A stretch of DNA of 64,000 nucleotides from Planctomycetota bacterium. Its GTDB lineage: Bacteria; Planctomycetota; UBA1135; UBA2386. Where the stretch lies: the NCBI GenBank assembly GCA_019636245.1, contig JAHBXX010000021.1:1-64000 (forward strand), in the 5' to 3' direction. Shown here piece by piece: positions 1 through 8,068 of the stretch (its first letter is position 1; each line of letters starts with the position of its first letter). Position numbers and translations under genes: made by a program. Below the pieces are notes generated by a model. It did no database searches, was not told where the DNA came from, and worked only from the letters and a program-made list of their open reading frames with translations.

Positions 1-69
1 CGCGGCGAACACGGCGTCAAGCAGGTGCGCGTGCCGTGGGCCGAGCCAGGCTCCGGCTTCACGGCGTTG
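1..69 (+). pseudogene. ISL3-family transposase remnant (3' fragment of N-terminal region)
   Basis: Frame 1 from the first base reads RGEHGVKQVRVPWAEPGSGF and then TAL. This resembles the zinc-finger-proximal segment of ISL3-type transposases (consensus about C-P-x-H-G-V-x-x-x-x-V-P-W-A-x-P-x-S-x-F-T). After residue 23 the expected L-F-E continuation is lost and the frame turns into unrelated low-complexity sequence. The element is therefore broken here, and only about 70 bases lie in the window. The rest, if present, is to the left. It is not a functional gene. The family call is from motif memory only. Confidence 0.6.
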
Positions 70-159
70 CACCGCAGAAGCAGTGCTCCCGGGATTGGCC
101 AATCCTCGATCCGCGGCCGTTCGGGAACCGCCGCACCGCAGCCCCCGATCGCGCGTCGC

Positions 160-1464
160 TCACTCGATCGGCGCGAACAACTGCGTCTTCCACTTCGCCG
201 GATCGGGGACCATGCCCGGATCGGTCCAGTAGACCTCCCACACGCCACCGCGCGCCTTCATCTTGTTGCCGGCGAGGTGGGCGGCCAGCGCTTCGTGCGC
301 CAGCGTCAACTTGTCGTACGGCCCGACGTGCCAGCCGGTGACTGCCTTGCCGGCGGGCAGTTCGCCGTTCTTCACCCGTCCCTTCTCCTCGAACGGCTTC
401 TGCACCGGCATGCCGGCTTCGAGGTCGACCTCGCCGTCCTTCTGCCCGTGATGGCGCGAGAAGGGGGGGCCGGCCGGCTGCGCGCCGACCGCGTTCAGGT
501 GCATGGCCACCTCCGGCAGCAGGATCGCCAGCTGCGTGCCGATCTCGCTCGCCTTGACCCGGACGCGGATGCTGGCGACCGGCTGCGCCTGCCGCTCGAC
601 GACCTGCCAGGTCGCCTTCCCATCGGCGTCGCTGGCGGGTTGCAGGGGCGCGTTCTTCAACTTGGCGACGGCTTCGGGCAGGGCGAACTTCGCCGGGGCG
701 ATGGCGTCGCCGAACGCGACCGTCTCCCAGGTCGAGATCACCCGGGCCTTGCCCATCGCCAGGATGCGCCGCTTCGGGTAGCGGCGGCCGTCGACCTGCT
801 GCCAGTCGGCGAAGCTGATCTGCGCGTCCATCAGGTCCCGCATGCCGAAGGCTGCGTCCGCCGACTCCGGGGCCGGCAGCGCGGTGTCGATGCGCGCCAC
901 GGTGCCATCGGCGGCGACGTACCAGGTGTCCGCGTGGTCGTCGTCGGTCGTCATGCGCAGCACCGTGACCTCCTCGCCGGTCAGCACCTCGCTGCCGGTC
1001 TTCTCGATCCGGCGATAGAGCCGGCGCGGGTCGTCGCCGCGCAGCATCGCGAAGTAGCGGCGCGACGCCGCGGCGGCGTCGCCCCGCAGCACCTTGGCGC
1101 CCATCTGCGGATCGATCTCCCAGACCACGTCGCCGTGCAGACCCTTCTCCATCGCACCCCACTGCCCCATGTCGCTCGTGCTGCGCGCCAGCGTGGCACC
1201 GGCGAACAGTTCGCGCAGGCCGCCCTTCGCGACCACACCCTTCACGCCCTCGAACGTCACCTCGTAGCCGCCTTCCGCCGCGATGGACAGCTCCCGGCCG
1301 ACAACGGCTCCGCGGCGTTCGGCCATCTTCGCCAGCAGGGCGGCGACGGCCGGGTCGTCGGGCTTCGCCGGCGCCTGCCCCTGATCGGGGTCTTGCGCAT
1401 ACAGGATCGAAGGCAACAGGACGGCGGCCGCACACAGCGGCGCCAGCAACTCGGGGAAGATCAT
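160..1464 (-). CDS. Secreted protein with C-terminal GyrI-like effector-binding domain
   Basis: 434 residues from the ATG at 1464, chosen because it opens directly into a signal peptide (MIFPELLAPLCAAAVLLPS, then LYAQ). The frame stays open upstream, but those extra 60 residues are basic and would bury the signal. Residues of roughly 20-330 have no family I recognise; this is the sort of secreted beta-rich region common in planctomycete proteins. The last 90 or so residues, with G-W-H-V-G-P-Y-x-x-L and the ending W-E-V-Y-W-T-D-P-x-x-x-P-D-P-x-x-W-x-T, look like a GyrI/AraC effector-binding domain, a small-ligand-binding fold. It is divergent from the sigma factor gene at 1674. A periplasmic ligand-binding role is inferred; the ligand is unknown. 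Confidence 0.75.
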   Translation of the reverse strand: MIFPELLAPLCAAAVLLPSILYAQDPDQGQAPAKPDDPAVAALLAKMAERRGAVVGRELSIAAEGGYEVTFEGVKGVVAKGGLRELFAGATLARSTSDMGQWGAMEKGLHGDVVWEIDPQMGAKVLRGDAAAASRRYFAMLRGDDPRRLYRRIEKTGSEVLTGEEVTVLRMTTDDDHADTWYVAADGTVARIDTALPAPESADAAFGMRDLMDAQISFADWQQVDGRRYPKRRILAMGKARVISTWETVAFGDAIAPAKFALPEAVAKLKNAPLQPASDADGKATWQVVERQAQPVASIRVRVKASEIGTQLAILLPEVAMHLNAVGAQPAGPPFSRHHGQKDGEVDLEAGMPVQKPFEEKGRVKNGELPAGKAVTGWHVGPYDKLTLAHEALAAHLAGNKMKARGGVWEVYWTDPGMVPDPAKWKTQLFAPIE

Positions 1465-1673
1465 GGGATGTCGGTGATGGGGTGGAGGCGCCGCCCCGTG
1501 GTCGACGGCTGCGGGCGCCCGCCCTCTGTATGCAGTTCGGCGGGATGTTCGTCGCTGCTGTCGCGGAAAACTGCCGGAATGCACGAACCTCGTGGAGCTG
1601 CCGCCGATCGAGGTGGCGCACGTGCGTGCGGACGCCTCTATCATGCGGTCTGGGACCCAGACCCAACGAGACC
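1465..1673. other. Divergent intergenic region
   Basis: 209 bases between the divergent GyrI-like gene and the ECF sigma gene. A -10-like TATCAT lies at 1639-1644, 29 bases upstream of the sigma ATG, without a recognisable -35. I see no other structure here. Confidence 0.4.
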
Positions 1674-2384
1674 ATGCGCCCGGACGATCGCCAGAGCGCC
1701 TTCCCGACCACGCGCTGGTCGCGCATCCTCGCGCCTGGCGGCAGGCGCGACCTCGACGATCTCGCCCGGGCCTACGCGCGGCCGATCCAGGCCTGGCTCG
1801 CGGCGCGCGTGCGCTGCCGCCACGACGATGCCCAGGACCTCGCCCAGGAGGCGTTCGTGTGGCTGCTGCAGACGCGCCTGCTCGACAAGGCCGATCCGGC
1901 TCGTGGGCCCTTCCGCGGTTTCCTGAAGCGGGCGCTCGCCAACTTCGCGACCGAGCAGCGGCGACGGAGCCAGGCGAAGAAGCGCGGCGGCGGCCTCGGT
2001 TTCACGAGCCACGACGCCATCGGCGAGCCGGTCGATCCGCACGCACGTTCTCCGGAACAGGCGCTCGACGACGCCTGGCGCCGCGAGCTGCTGGCGAGAG
2101 CGCAGGCGCAACTGCAGCGGGAGCTCGAGGCCAACGGTCGCTCTGCCTACTGGGCGCTGTTCCGCGACTACTTCCTGGCCGCTGGCGACGAGCCGGACCA
2201 CGCGACGCTGGCGTCGCGCCACGGCATCACGCGCACCGACGTCGCCAACTGGCTCGACCACGGCAAGCGCCGCTACCGCGCGATCCTCCGCGCGCTGGTG
2301 GCCGACACCGTGACCAGCGAGATGGAACTGCAGGAGGAACTGCGCTGGCTGTTCGGGGCAGGAGCGGCGCGAGGTCCGTCGTGA
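1674..2384 (+). CDS. ECF-type RNA polymerase sigma factor
   Basis: 236 residues. It opens with an F-P-T-T-R-W-S motif seen in many planctomycete ECF sigma factors. Region 2 follows, with D-D-A-Q-D-L-A-Q-E-A-F-V-W-L-L and F-R-G-F-L-K-R-A-L-A-N-F, and a C-terminal region 4-like helix-turn-helix (H-A-T-L-A-S-R-H-G-I-T-R-T-D-V-A-N-W-L). The region between is longer than in classic ECFs. The stop overlaps the GTG start of the kinase gene by 4 bases, so the two are co-translated. Phospho-control of the sigma factor by its kinase partner is a reasonable inference, known for ECF groups paired with Ser/Thr kinases, but it is not shown by the sequence. Confidence 0.88.
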   Translation: MRPDDRQSAFPTTRWSRILAPGGRRDLDDLARAYARPIQAWLAARVRCRHDDAQDLAQEAFVWLLQTRLLDKADPARGPFRGFLKRALANFATEQRRRSQAKKRGGGLGFTSHDAIGEPVDPHARSPEQALDDAWRRELLARAQAQLQRELEANGRSAYWALFRDYFLAAGDEPDHATLASRHGITRTDVANWLDHGKRRYRAILRALVADTVTSEMELQEELRWLFGAGAARGPS

Positions 2385-4615
2385 ACGAACCGCTGCCAGA
2401 GCGAGCGCTGCAACGCCTGCTGGCCATGGCCGCCGCTGCCGACGACCCACCGACCCCGCCGCCGTCGCTGCCGCCGCGCTACCGCATCGTGCGCGAGCTC
2501 GGCCGCGGCGGCATGGGGGTCGTCTACGAGGTGATCGACCAGCAGCTCGGCCGGCGCTGCGCCCTGAAGACGCTCGGCAACGGCGCCGACGACGACCTGC
2601 GGCGGCGCTTCGCTCGGGAGGCTGCTGCCGCCGCGCGGCTGCGCCACCCGCACATCGCCGTGGTGCACGATGCCACACCCGACTACATCACCATGCAGCT
2701 GATCGACGGCGGGCCGATCGATGCGCCGCCAGGGCTCGACCGTCGGCTGGCGGTCGAGCTCGTGCGCGACGCTGCGCGCGCGTTGCAGCACGCGCACGAA
2801 CAGGGCATCGTGCACCGCGACCTCAAGCCGTCGAACCTGCTGGTCGAAGGGCGCCACGTCTACGTCGTCGATTTCGGCCTCGCCCGGTCGATCGGCACCA
2901 CCCACTCGGTATCGCTGGACGGCGCCGTGCTCGGCACGCCGGCGTTCATGCCGCCCGAGCAGGCGCTCGGCCAGCAGCAGCGCATCGATGCCCGCAGCGA
3001 CGTGTACGGCCTCGGCGCCACGCTGCACCATTGCCTCACCGGCAGGCCGCCCTTCCGCCAGACCGATCTGCCGGCCCTGCTGCGTGCGGTGGTCGAGGAC
3101 GACCCGCGGCCGGCCACCGGCGATCGCGACCTCGATCTCGTGCTCGGCAAGTGCCTGGAGAAGGAACCCGAACGGCGCTACGCGAGCGCGGCCGCCTTCG
3201 CCGAGGACCTCGAACGGTGGTTGCGTGACGAGCCGGTGGTGGCGAGGCGACCGTCTTGGCTCCACCGCTGGCGGAAGCGCCTGCGGCGGCAGCGCATGCT
3301 GTGGCGGGTCGCTGCCGCCGCGATGGTGCTCACCGCCCTCGTACTCGCCCCGATCGCGCTGCGCGAGCACGCGGCTCGTTCCGCGGCGAGCGAGGCCATC
3401 GAACTCGCCGACCATGTGGCGACCGTCTTCCAGGACGCGACGCTGGCGCAGGCCCTCGGCGACGGCGCCACGGCGCGCCAGCATCTCCAGGCCGGCATCG
3501 TATCGGTGCGCGAGTTCCTGCAGCGGCACGAGGTGCCGCGGGTGCGCTACCTCCTGGCGCGCCTTCTGCGTGCCTCGAGCCAGCCCGACGAAGCGCTCAC
3601 CGAGCTCGAACGCGCGCTCGCTGGCGCGCCCGATCTGGCCGATGCCCGCTTCGAGCGCGGGCTGCTCCTGGCAGCCCGCGCCGAACGCACGCCTGCCCAA
3701 CAGGCGCTGGCGATCGCCGACCTCGGCGCGGAGGTGCGCGACCGTTCCGTCGTGCGCGACGTCGACCGGCTGTTCGGTCGAGCCGAGCAGCTGCGGCTGC
3801 GCGGCGACCATGCTGGCGCGATGGAGCTCCTGCGCGAGGTGATCGAGTACGACGGCTTGCACGTCCCGGCGCGCCTCTCGCTCGCGGCCGCCGCGCGCGC
3901 GCGCGGCGACCAGGACCTGGCTGTCTACTACGCGGCCAGCGCTTGCGACCTGCAGCAGGGTTACGCGCCGTTCTACCTCGCCCGCGAACGACGGGCCCTG
4001 TCGACATCGATCCTCGGCCTGGAGGGCTGCCTGGTCGATTTCCACGACGTCCTGCAGGATGCGCCGGACAACGCGATGGGTCTGGCGCAACGCGGCATCG
4101 CGCAGCTGCGCCGCGCAGTGCGCCTCGACGGCGAGGGCAGGGTCCCGGCGGCGATCGAGGCCGCAAGGGCCGCCGTCGCCGACCACGACGGCGTGCTCGC
4201 GCTGCACCCGGACCTGCCCGGCGCCCTCAACAACCGCGCGGTCTGCCGGCTCGTGCTCGACCGTCTTTCGATCCGCGCCGGCGACACCGCCGGTGCGGCC
4301 CTCAATCGCCGCGCCGCGGCGGACGACTTGGCGCAGGCGCTCGCGCTGGTCCCGATGCTGGCGGCTGCGCACGCCAACGCGGGCCATCTGGCGCTGCGCA
4401 AGGCCGGGGTGTTGCGCGCCCTCGGCCGCCTCGACGACGCGCGGCGCGCCGCCGGGGACGCGGCGGCTGCGTTCCAGCGCGCGATCGAACGCGCTCCTGC
4501 CGACTGGGCGCAGCGCGGCGGCTGCGAACGCCAGCGCGCCGTTGCTGCCGCCCTCGTCCGCGACGAGACCGCCGAACCCGTTCCCGGCCAGGCTGACCAC
4601 GAGCAGGTGCGGTGA
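2381..4615 (+). CDS. Membrane Ser/Thr protein kinase with TPR-like sensor part
   Basis: 744 residues from a GTG that overlaps the sigma stop (GTGA). The kinase domain spans about 34-282: glycine loop GRGGMG at 41-46, ATP lysine K63 in A-L-K, catalytic HRDLKPSN at 145-152, DFG at 164-166 and activation segment GTPAFMPPEQ near 185-194. All Hanks-type catalytic residues are present. A basic stretch precedes one transmembrane helix at about 307-327. The remaining 400 residues are Ala/Leu/Arg-rich helical repeats of TPR type. The same frame is open for 260 codons upstream, but that belongs to the sigma gene in another frame. Likely role: sensing through the C-terminal part and modifying the adjacent sigma factor. 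Confidence 0.92.
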   Translation: MNEPLPERALQRLLAMAAAADDPPTPPPSLPPRYRIVRELGRGGMGVVYEVIDQQLGRRCALKTLGNGADDDLRRRFAREAAAAARLRHPHIAVVHDATPDYITMQLIDGGPIDAPPGLDRRLAVELVRDAARALQHAHEQGIVHRDLKPSNLLVEGRHVYVVDFGLARSIGTTHSVSLDGAVLGTPAFMPPEQALGQQQRIDARSDVYGLGATLHHCLTGRPPFRQTDLPALLRAVVEDDPRPATGDRDLDLVLGKCLEKEPERRYASAAAFAEDLERWLRDEPVVARRPSWLHRWRKRLRRQRMLWRVAAAAMVLTALVLAPIALREHAARSAASEAIELADHVATVFQDATLAQALGDGATARQHLQAGIVSVREFLQRHEVPRVRYLLARLLRASSQPDEALTELERALAGAPDLADARFERGLLLAARAERTPAQQALAIADLGAEVRDRSVVRDVDRLFGRAEQLRLRGDHAGAMELLREVIEYDGLHVPARLSLAAAARARGDQDLAVYYAASACDLQQGYAPFYLARERRALSTSILGLEGCLVDFHDVLQDAPDNAMGLAQRGIAQLRRAVRLDGEGRVPAAIEAARAAVADHDGVLALHPDLPGALNNRAVCRLVLDRLSIRAGDTAGAALNRRAAADDLAQALALVPMLAAAHANAGHLALRKAGVLRALGRLDDARRAAGDAAAAFQRAIERAPADWAQRGGCERQRAVAAALVRDETAEPVPGQADHEQVR

Positions 4616-4688
4616 GTCGCGGACCCGGCATCTGCCGAGGCGGCCCGGTCGACGGCTGGTCGGGCTGCCAAAGGGACAGCGTCGGCGC

Positions 4689-6302
4689 CTACCCGCCGAA
4701 ACCGAACACCTGCCCCACCGACACCGACAGCGACCAGCCGTCGCTCTCGCCGGGCACGTCGTCGAGCGGCTTGGCCAGGTCGATGCGCAGCACGGTGCCG
4801 CCGGCCAGCGGCACGCTGCCGACGCGCAGGCCGACGCCGACCGACCGGTACGGACCGTCGAGGTCGTTGCCGAATCCAACCCAGCCGGCGTCGAAGAACG
4901 CCACCAGTCCGAAGTGCAGCGTCAGGATCTGCACGTCGGTGTCGAACCGGTGTTCGAGGTTGGTGCGCAGCCGCCGCGTGCCGACGAACTCGCGCGCCGG
5001 GTAGCCGCGCAGGCCGTTGTCTTCGCCCAGCGTCAGCTCCAGCGGCAGGTCCTGCTGCTCGTCGACCGCCTCGTAGGCGACGTTCGCGCACAATGTGTGC
5101 AGTTCGGCCACGGCGGCGAACGCGCGCGCGCCGAGCGCGGCGGTCCAGCCGACCGCCGCGCCGCCGTCGAGCCGCAGCGTCGTGCGCGCATCGACGTCGG
5201 TGAACAGGTCCGGCAGCGGCTCCGCCGCCCAGCCGAGCCGCAGCCGGAACTCCGGCTGCAGCGCGTCGCCGACCCCGACCTCGTCGCGCCAGCGCACCCC
5301 GATCGTCGCGCTGGCGTCGAGGCCGAGCCTCAGGTCCTGCACGAAGCCGAGCGTGTCGATGCCCTCGACCTTGCGGAACGCGCTGACCAGCTGCCAGCTG
5401 CCGGTCAGCCCCACGCGCAGGTTGCGGGTGTCGCCGGGCACCCGGAGCGACGGCCCGAGCGGCCCGGTCGCGAGGCCGTAGTCGAGCCGTTCGTAGCCGA
5501 GCGACAGGCCGAGGAAGCGCCGGTCGTGCACCGGCCCGGTGCCCCAGCGCAGGAAGCCGTCGATGGCGGCGCGGTCGACGGGCACCTCGGCCGCGGTCTC
5601 GCCGGCGCGGAAGTAGTCCACCTCGGTCTCGTCGTACGCGAGCGTGCCGCCGTGCGAGCGCGGGTCCGCGAGGTGTTTGAACGGCCGCAGCAGCTCGAAG
5701 CCGAACGAATCGCCATCGTCGGAGCGGCCGAGCCGCAGCGTCGCCGTGTGCCAGCTGTCGAACACGTGCAGGTCGGTGTAGGCGACGCCGCCGCGCCACT
5801 CGTCCTCCGAATTGCCGCGGAACGAGGCGTTGATGCGGTCGCCGAGGCCGAACAGGTTCGACTCGCCGAGCGCGAACCCGTAGCCGGTGACGCCGCCGAC
5901 GTAGGAGCCGCCGCCGCCGAAACTCAACGTCAGCCGGTCGCGTGTCTCGACCTCCATGTCGACCTCGCCCGCGACCGGCGCCGGCACCAGCCGCACGTTC
6001 ACCGTGGCGAACAGGCCCAGCGCGCGCAGATTGCGCTCGAACTCGGCGGCGAGGCGTTCGTCGACGAAGTCGCCGGGGCGGAACCACATCTCGATGCGCA
6101 CGACGTCCTCGCGGGTCTGCCAGTGCAGGCCGTTGACCAGCGCCGCCAGCGGCCGCTTGGCCGCCGTGTCGGCGTCGAAGATGTCGGCCGCGGCGATGCG
6201 CACCTCGCGCAGCCGGCCCTGCACGCTCGCGCCGGACGTGGTTGCATCCTGCGCCCGGAGCGCGATCGGCAGCAGCAGGGCAGCGGACAGGAGGCAGCGC
6301 AT
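4689..6302 (-). CDS. Omp85/BamA-superfamily outer-membrane protein
   Basis: 537 residues with a signal peptide (about 1-17, ending A-L-R-A-Q). Residues 28-122 look like one POTRA-type domain (ending L-G-L-F-A-T-V-N-V-R-L), and the rest is alternating beta-strand sequence typical of a 16-strand barrel. The Omp85 motif G-L-R-G-Y is at 430-434, followed by long strands to the C-terminus, which ends Phe-Gly-Phe-Gly-Gly rather than in an aromatic residue. With a single POTRA it is smaller than BamA (about 800 residues) and nearer TamA- or FhaC-like secretion and assembly proteins. It shows the organism has an outer membrane. No operon partner is apparent; the neighbour at 6410 is divergent. Confidence 0.85.
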   Translation of the reverse strand: MRCLLSAALLLPIALRAQDATTSGASVQGRLREVRIAAADIFDADTAAKRPLAALVNGLHWQTREDVVRIEMWFRPGDFVDERLAAEFERNLRALGLFATVNVRLVPAPVAGEVDMEVETRDRLTLSFGGGGSYVGGVTGYGFALGESNLFGLGDRINASFRGNSEDEWRGGVAYTDLHVFDSWHTATLRLGRSDDGDSFGFELLRPFKHLADPRSHGGTLAYDETEVDYFRAGETAAEVPVDRAAIDGFLRWGTGPVHDRRFLGLSLGYERLDYGLATGPLGPSLRVPGDTRNLRVGLTGSWQLVSAFRKVEGIDTLGFVQDLRLGLDASATIGVRWRDEVGVGDALQPEFRLRLGWAAEPLPDLFTDVDARTTLRLDGGAAVGWTAALGARAFAAVAELHTLCANVAYEAVDEQQDLPLELTLGEDNGLRGYPAREFVGTRRLRTNLEHRFDTDVQILTLHFGLVAFFDAGWVGFGNDLDGPYRSVGVGLRVGSVPLAGGTVLRIDLAKPLDDVPGESDGWSLSVSVGQVFGFGG

Positions 6303-6373
6303 GTCGGATCGGCCGCACGCCGGCCGGGCGCGGATCGTGCGGTCCGGGGGCGCGCAGGGCCATGGGCGAGCGC

Positions 6374-6379
6374 TAGAGT
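6374..6379 (+). promoter_or_regulatory. Candidate -10 element
   Basis: TAGAGT, 31 bases before the exonuclease ATG. It fits the TANNNT pattern found before many first genes in this window. No convincing -35. Confidence 0.3.
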
Positions 6380-6409
6380 CGCCATTGCCGACGGCGGCGA
6401 CGAGCGCGA

Positions 6410-6973
6410 ATGCCCGACGAGATCTACGTGAGCACCGATGTCGAGGCCGACGGTCCGATCCCCGGCCCGCACTCGATGCTCAGCTTCGCCTCGGTGGCGC
6501 TGCGCGCCGACAAGACGGTGGTCGCCGAGTTCCAGGCCAACCTCGAACCGCTGCCCGACGCGACGCCGCACCCGCGCACGATGGCGTGGTGGGCCGGCTT
6601 CCCCGCGGCGCTGGCCGCGGCGCGCGCCAATCCCGAGCCGCCCGCCGTGGTGATGCCGCGCTACGCGGCGTGGCTGCGCGAGCTGCCGGGACGCGTCGTG
6701 TTCGTCGGCCAGCCGGTCGCCTTCGACTTCCTCTGGGTCTACTGGTACCTGATGCGCTTCCACGGCCATTCGCCGTTCGGCCACTCGGCGCTCGACGTGA
6801 AGACCTACGCGATGGCGCTGCTGAAGCGGCCCTATCGCGACTGCGTCAAGGGCGCGCTGCCGGCGGCCTGGGACGACGGCCTGCCGCACACGCACATCGC
6901 GCTCGACGACGCGCGGCAGCAGGGGGCGATGTTCTGCAACATGCTGCGCGCGAACGGCGCGGTGCCGGGATGA
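6410..6973 (+). CDS. DEDDh 3'-5' exonuclease (RNase T-like)
   Basis: 187 residues, the size of a stand-alone DEDD exonuclease. Exo I is S-T-D-V-E-A-D-G with D10 and E12. Exo II carries D106 in V-A-F-D-F-L. Exo III is H162-x4-D167 in T-H-I-A-L-D-D-A. All four metal-binding acids and the general-base His are thus visible. The family trims DNA or RNA 3' ends with two metal ions; the substrate cannot be told from sequence. The stop overlaps the next start by 4 bases (ATGA), so it is coupled to the secreted protein at 6970, although no functional link is evident. Confidence 0.88.
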   Translation: MPDEIYVSTDVEADGPIPGPHSMLSFASVALRADKTVVAEFQANLEPLPDATPHPRTMAWWAGFPAALAAARANPEPPAVVMPRYAAWLRELPGRVVFVGQPVAFDFLWVYWYLMRFHGHSPFGHSALDVKTYAMALLKRPYRDCVKGALPAAWDDGLPHTHIALDDARQQGAMFCNMLRANGAVPG

Positions 6974-8019
6974 GGACCTGGCTGGTGGCGGCTGTGCTTG
7001 CCAGCCCGGTGGTGGCGCAGCAGGCGCACTGGTCGCTGCGCGGTGCGGCGGCGAGGGTTCGTCTCGACGGTCCGGAGACGCACTGGCTGCAGGGACCCGC
7101 GACCGAGGCGTCGCTGCCGCCGGGCGGGTATGCGGTGCACTTCGGCGCCGACGCCGAAGGCAAGCCACGGTCGCTGGCGCTGGTCGTGCCGGCCGGGGCG
7201 ACGGCCGCCATCGCCACGGGACCGGCGGCGACGGCGAGGGCGTTCGCGGTGCCGCCCGCCGACCTGCGGGACTACCGCGTGGTCGCGGCGCTGGCGCCCG
7301 GCGACGAGGGCGAGGTCGGTGTCGCCGCCCGCTGCAGCGCGGACGGCGACGGCTACCTGTTCGTCTGGGACCGCACGGGTGGTGCGTTCCGGCTCGAGCG
7401 TTCGCTGGGCGGCGAGCGGCGGCTGCTGGCGCGGGTCGACGGGCCGCGCGGCGACCGGCAGCCGCACACGCTGGCCTTGCAGGTCGAAGGGTTCCGGCTG
7501 ACGGCGGCGTTCGACGAAGCGGATGTGCTGCAGCAGCTCGACGGGGGGCTGGCCTCCGGTGGCATCGACGCCGGGCCGTGGCCCTGGGGCCGCGTGGCGG
7601 CGCCCGTTCGCGTCGACGTGCACCCGGTCGCGCGACCGCGGGCGAGCGCGGCGGTGGTGGTCGGCGAGCAGGCGGCGCGCTGGCACGCCGCGCCCACGGC
7701 CGGGCCGGGGCATTGGTACGGGCTCGAACTGGCGCTCGAGCGACCGCACCCGCTGCTGCCGCGCACCGCGGCCGGGTTCGAGCCGTGGCTCCTGCTGCCG
7801 CCCGCCGCGCCGGTCGTGCTGGCGGCCGACTGGCGTGGTTCGCTGGGGCCCGGCGGCTGCGGCGCTGTGCCGCTGGACGGCAACCTGACGGCCGAACTGC
7901 GGTGGCCGTCGCTGCCCGGCCTGCGGCGCCAAGTGGTGCTGGTGCGCGCGCTCGTGGCGTCGCCCGACGGCGCCGTGCTGGCCGAGCACACCCCGGCCGT
8001 GGCGTTCTGCCTGCCCTGA
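6970..8019 (+). CDS. Secreted protein of unknown function
   Basis: 349 residues starting in the ATGA overlap with the exonuclease gene. The N-terminus ([18 protein letters not shown]) is a short signal peptide. The mature part is rich in beta-strand and Ala/Gly/Arg. A central stretch (R-D-Y-R-V-V-A-A-L then [12 protein letters not shown]) recalls a concanavalin-like or 3-keto-disaccharide-hydrolase jelly-roll, but the match is too weak to name. No catalytic motif is seen. Probably periplasmic or extracellular. Confidence 0.7.
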   Translation: MRTWLVAAVLASPVVAQQAHWSLRGAAARVRLDGPETHWLQGPATEASLPPGGYAVHFGADAEGKPRSLALVVPAGATAAIATGPAATARAFAVPPADLRDYRVVAALAPGDEGEVGVAARCSADGDGYLFVWDRTGGAFRLERSLGGERRLLARVDGPRGDRQPHTLALQVEGFRLTAAFDEADVLQQLDGGLASGGIDAGPWPWGRVAAPVRVDVHPVARPRASAAVVVGEQAARWHAAPTAGPGHWYGLELALERPHPLLPRTAAGFEPWLLLPPAAPVVLAADWRGSLGPGGCGAVPLDGNLTAELRWPSLPGLRRQVVLVRALVASPDGAVLAEHTPAVAFCLP

Positions 8020-8032
8020 GCGACCCGCTCGG

Positions 8033-8061
8033 TTACTGCCGGCTGGTGGCGCGAGTACAGT
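8033..8061 (+). promoter_or_regulatory. Candidate promoter of the HEAT-repeat gene
   Basis: TTACTG (8033-8038), a 17-base spacer, then TACAGT (8056-8061). It ends only 7 bases before the ATG at 8069, so the transcript would be leaderless or nearly so. Confidence 0.35.
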
Positions 8062-8068
8062 CGCCGCC

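Noticed and set aside
25..1926. A 633-codon plus-strand frame at the left edge
   Set aside because: Only its first 15 residues are transposase-like; the rest is antisense to the GyrI-like gene and off-frame to the sigma gene.
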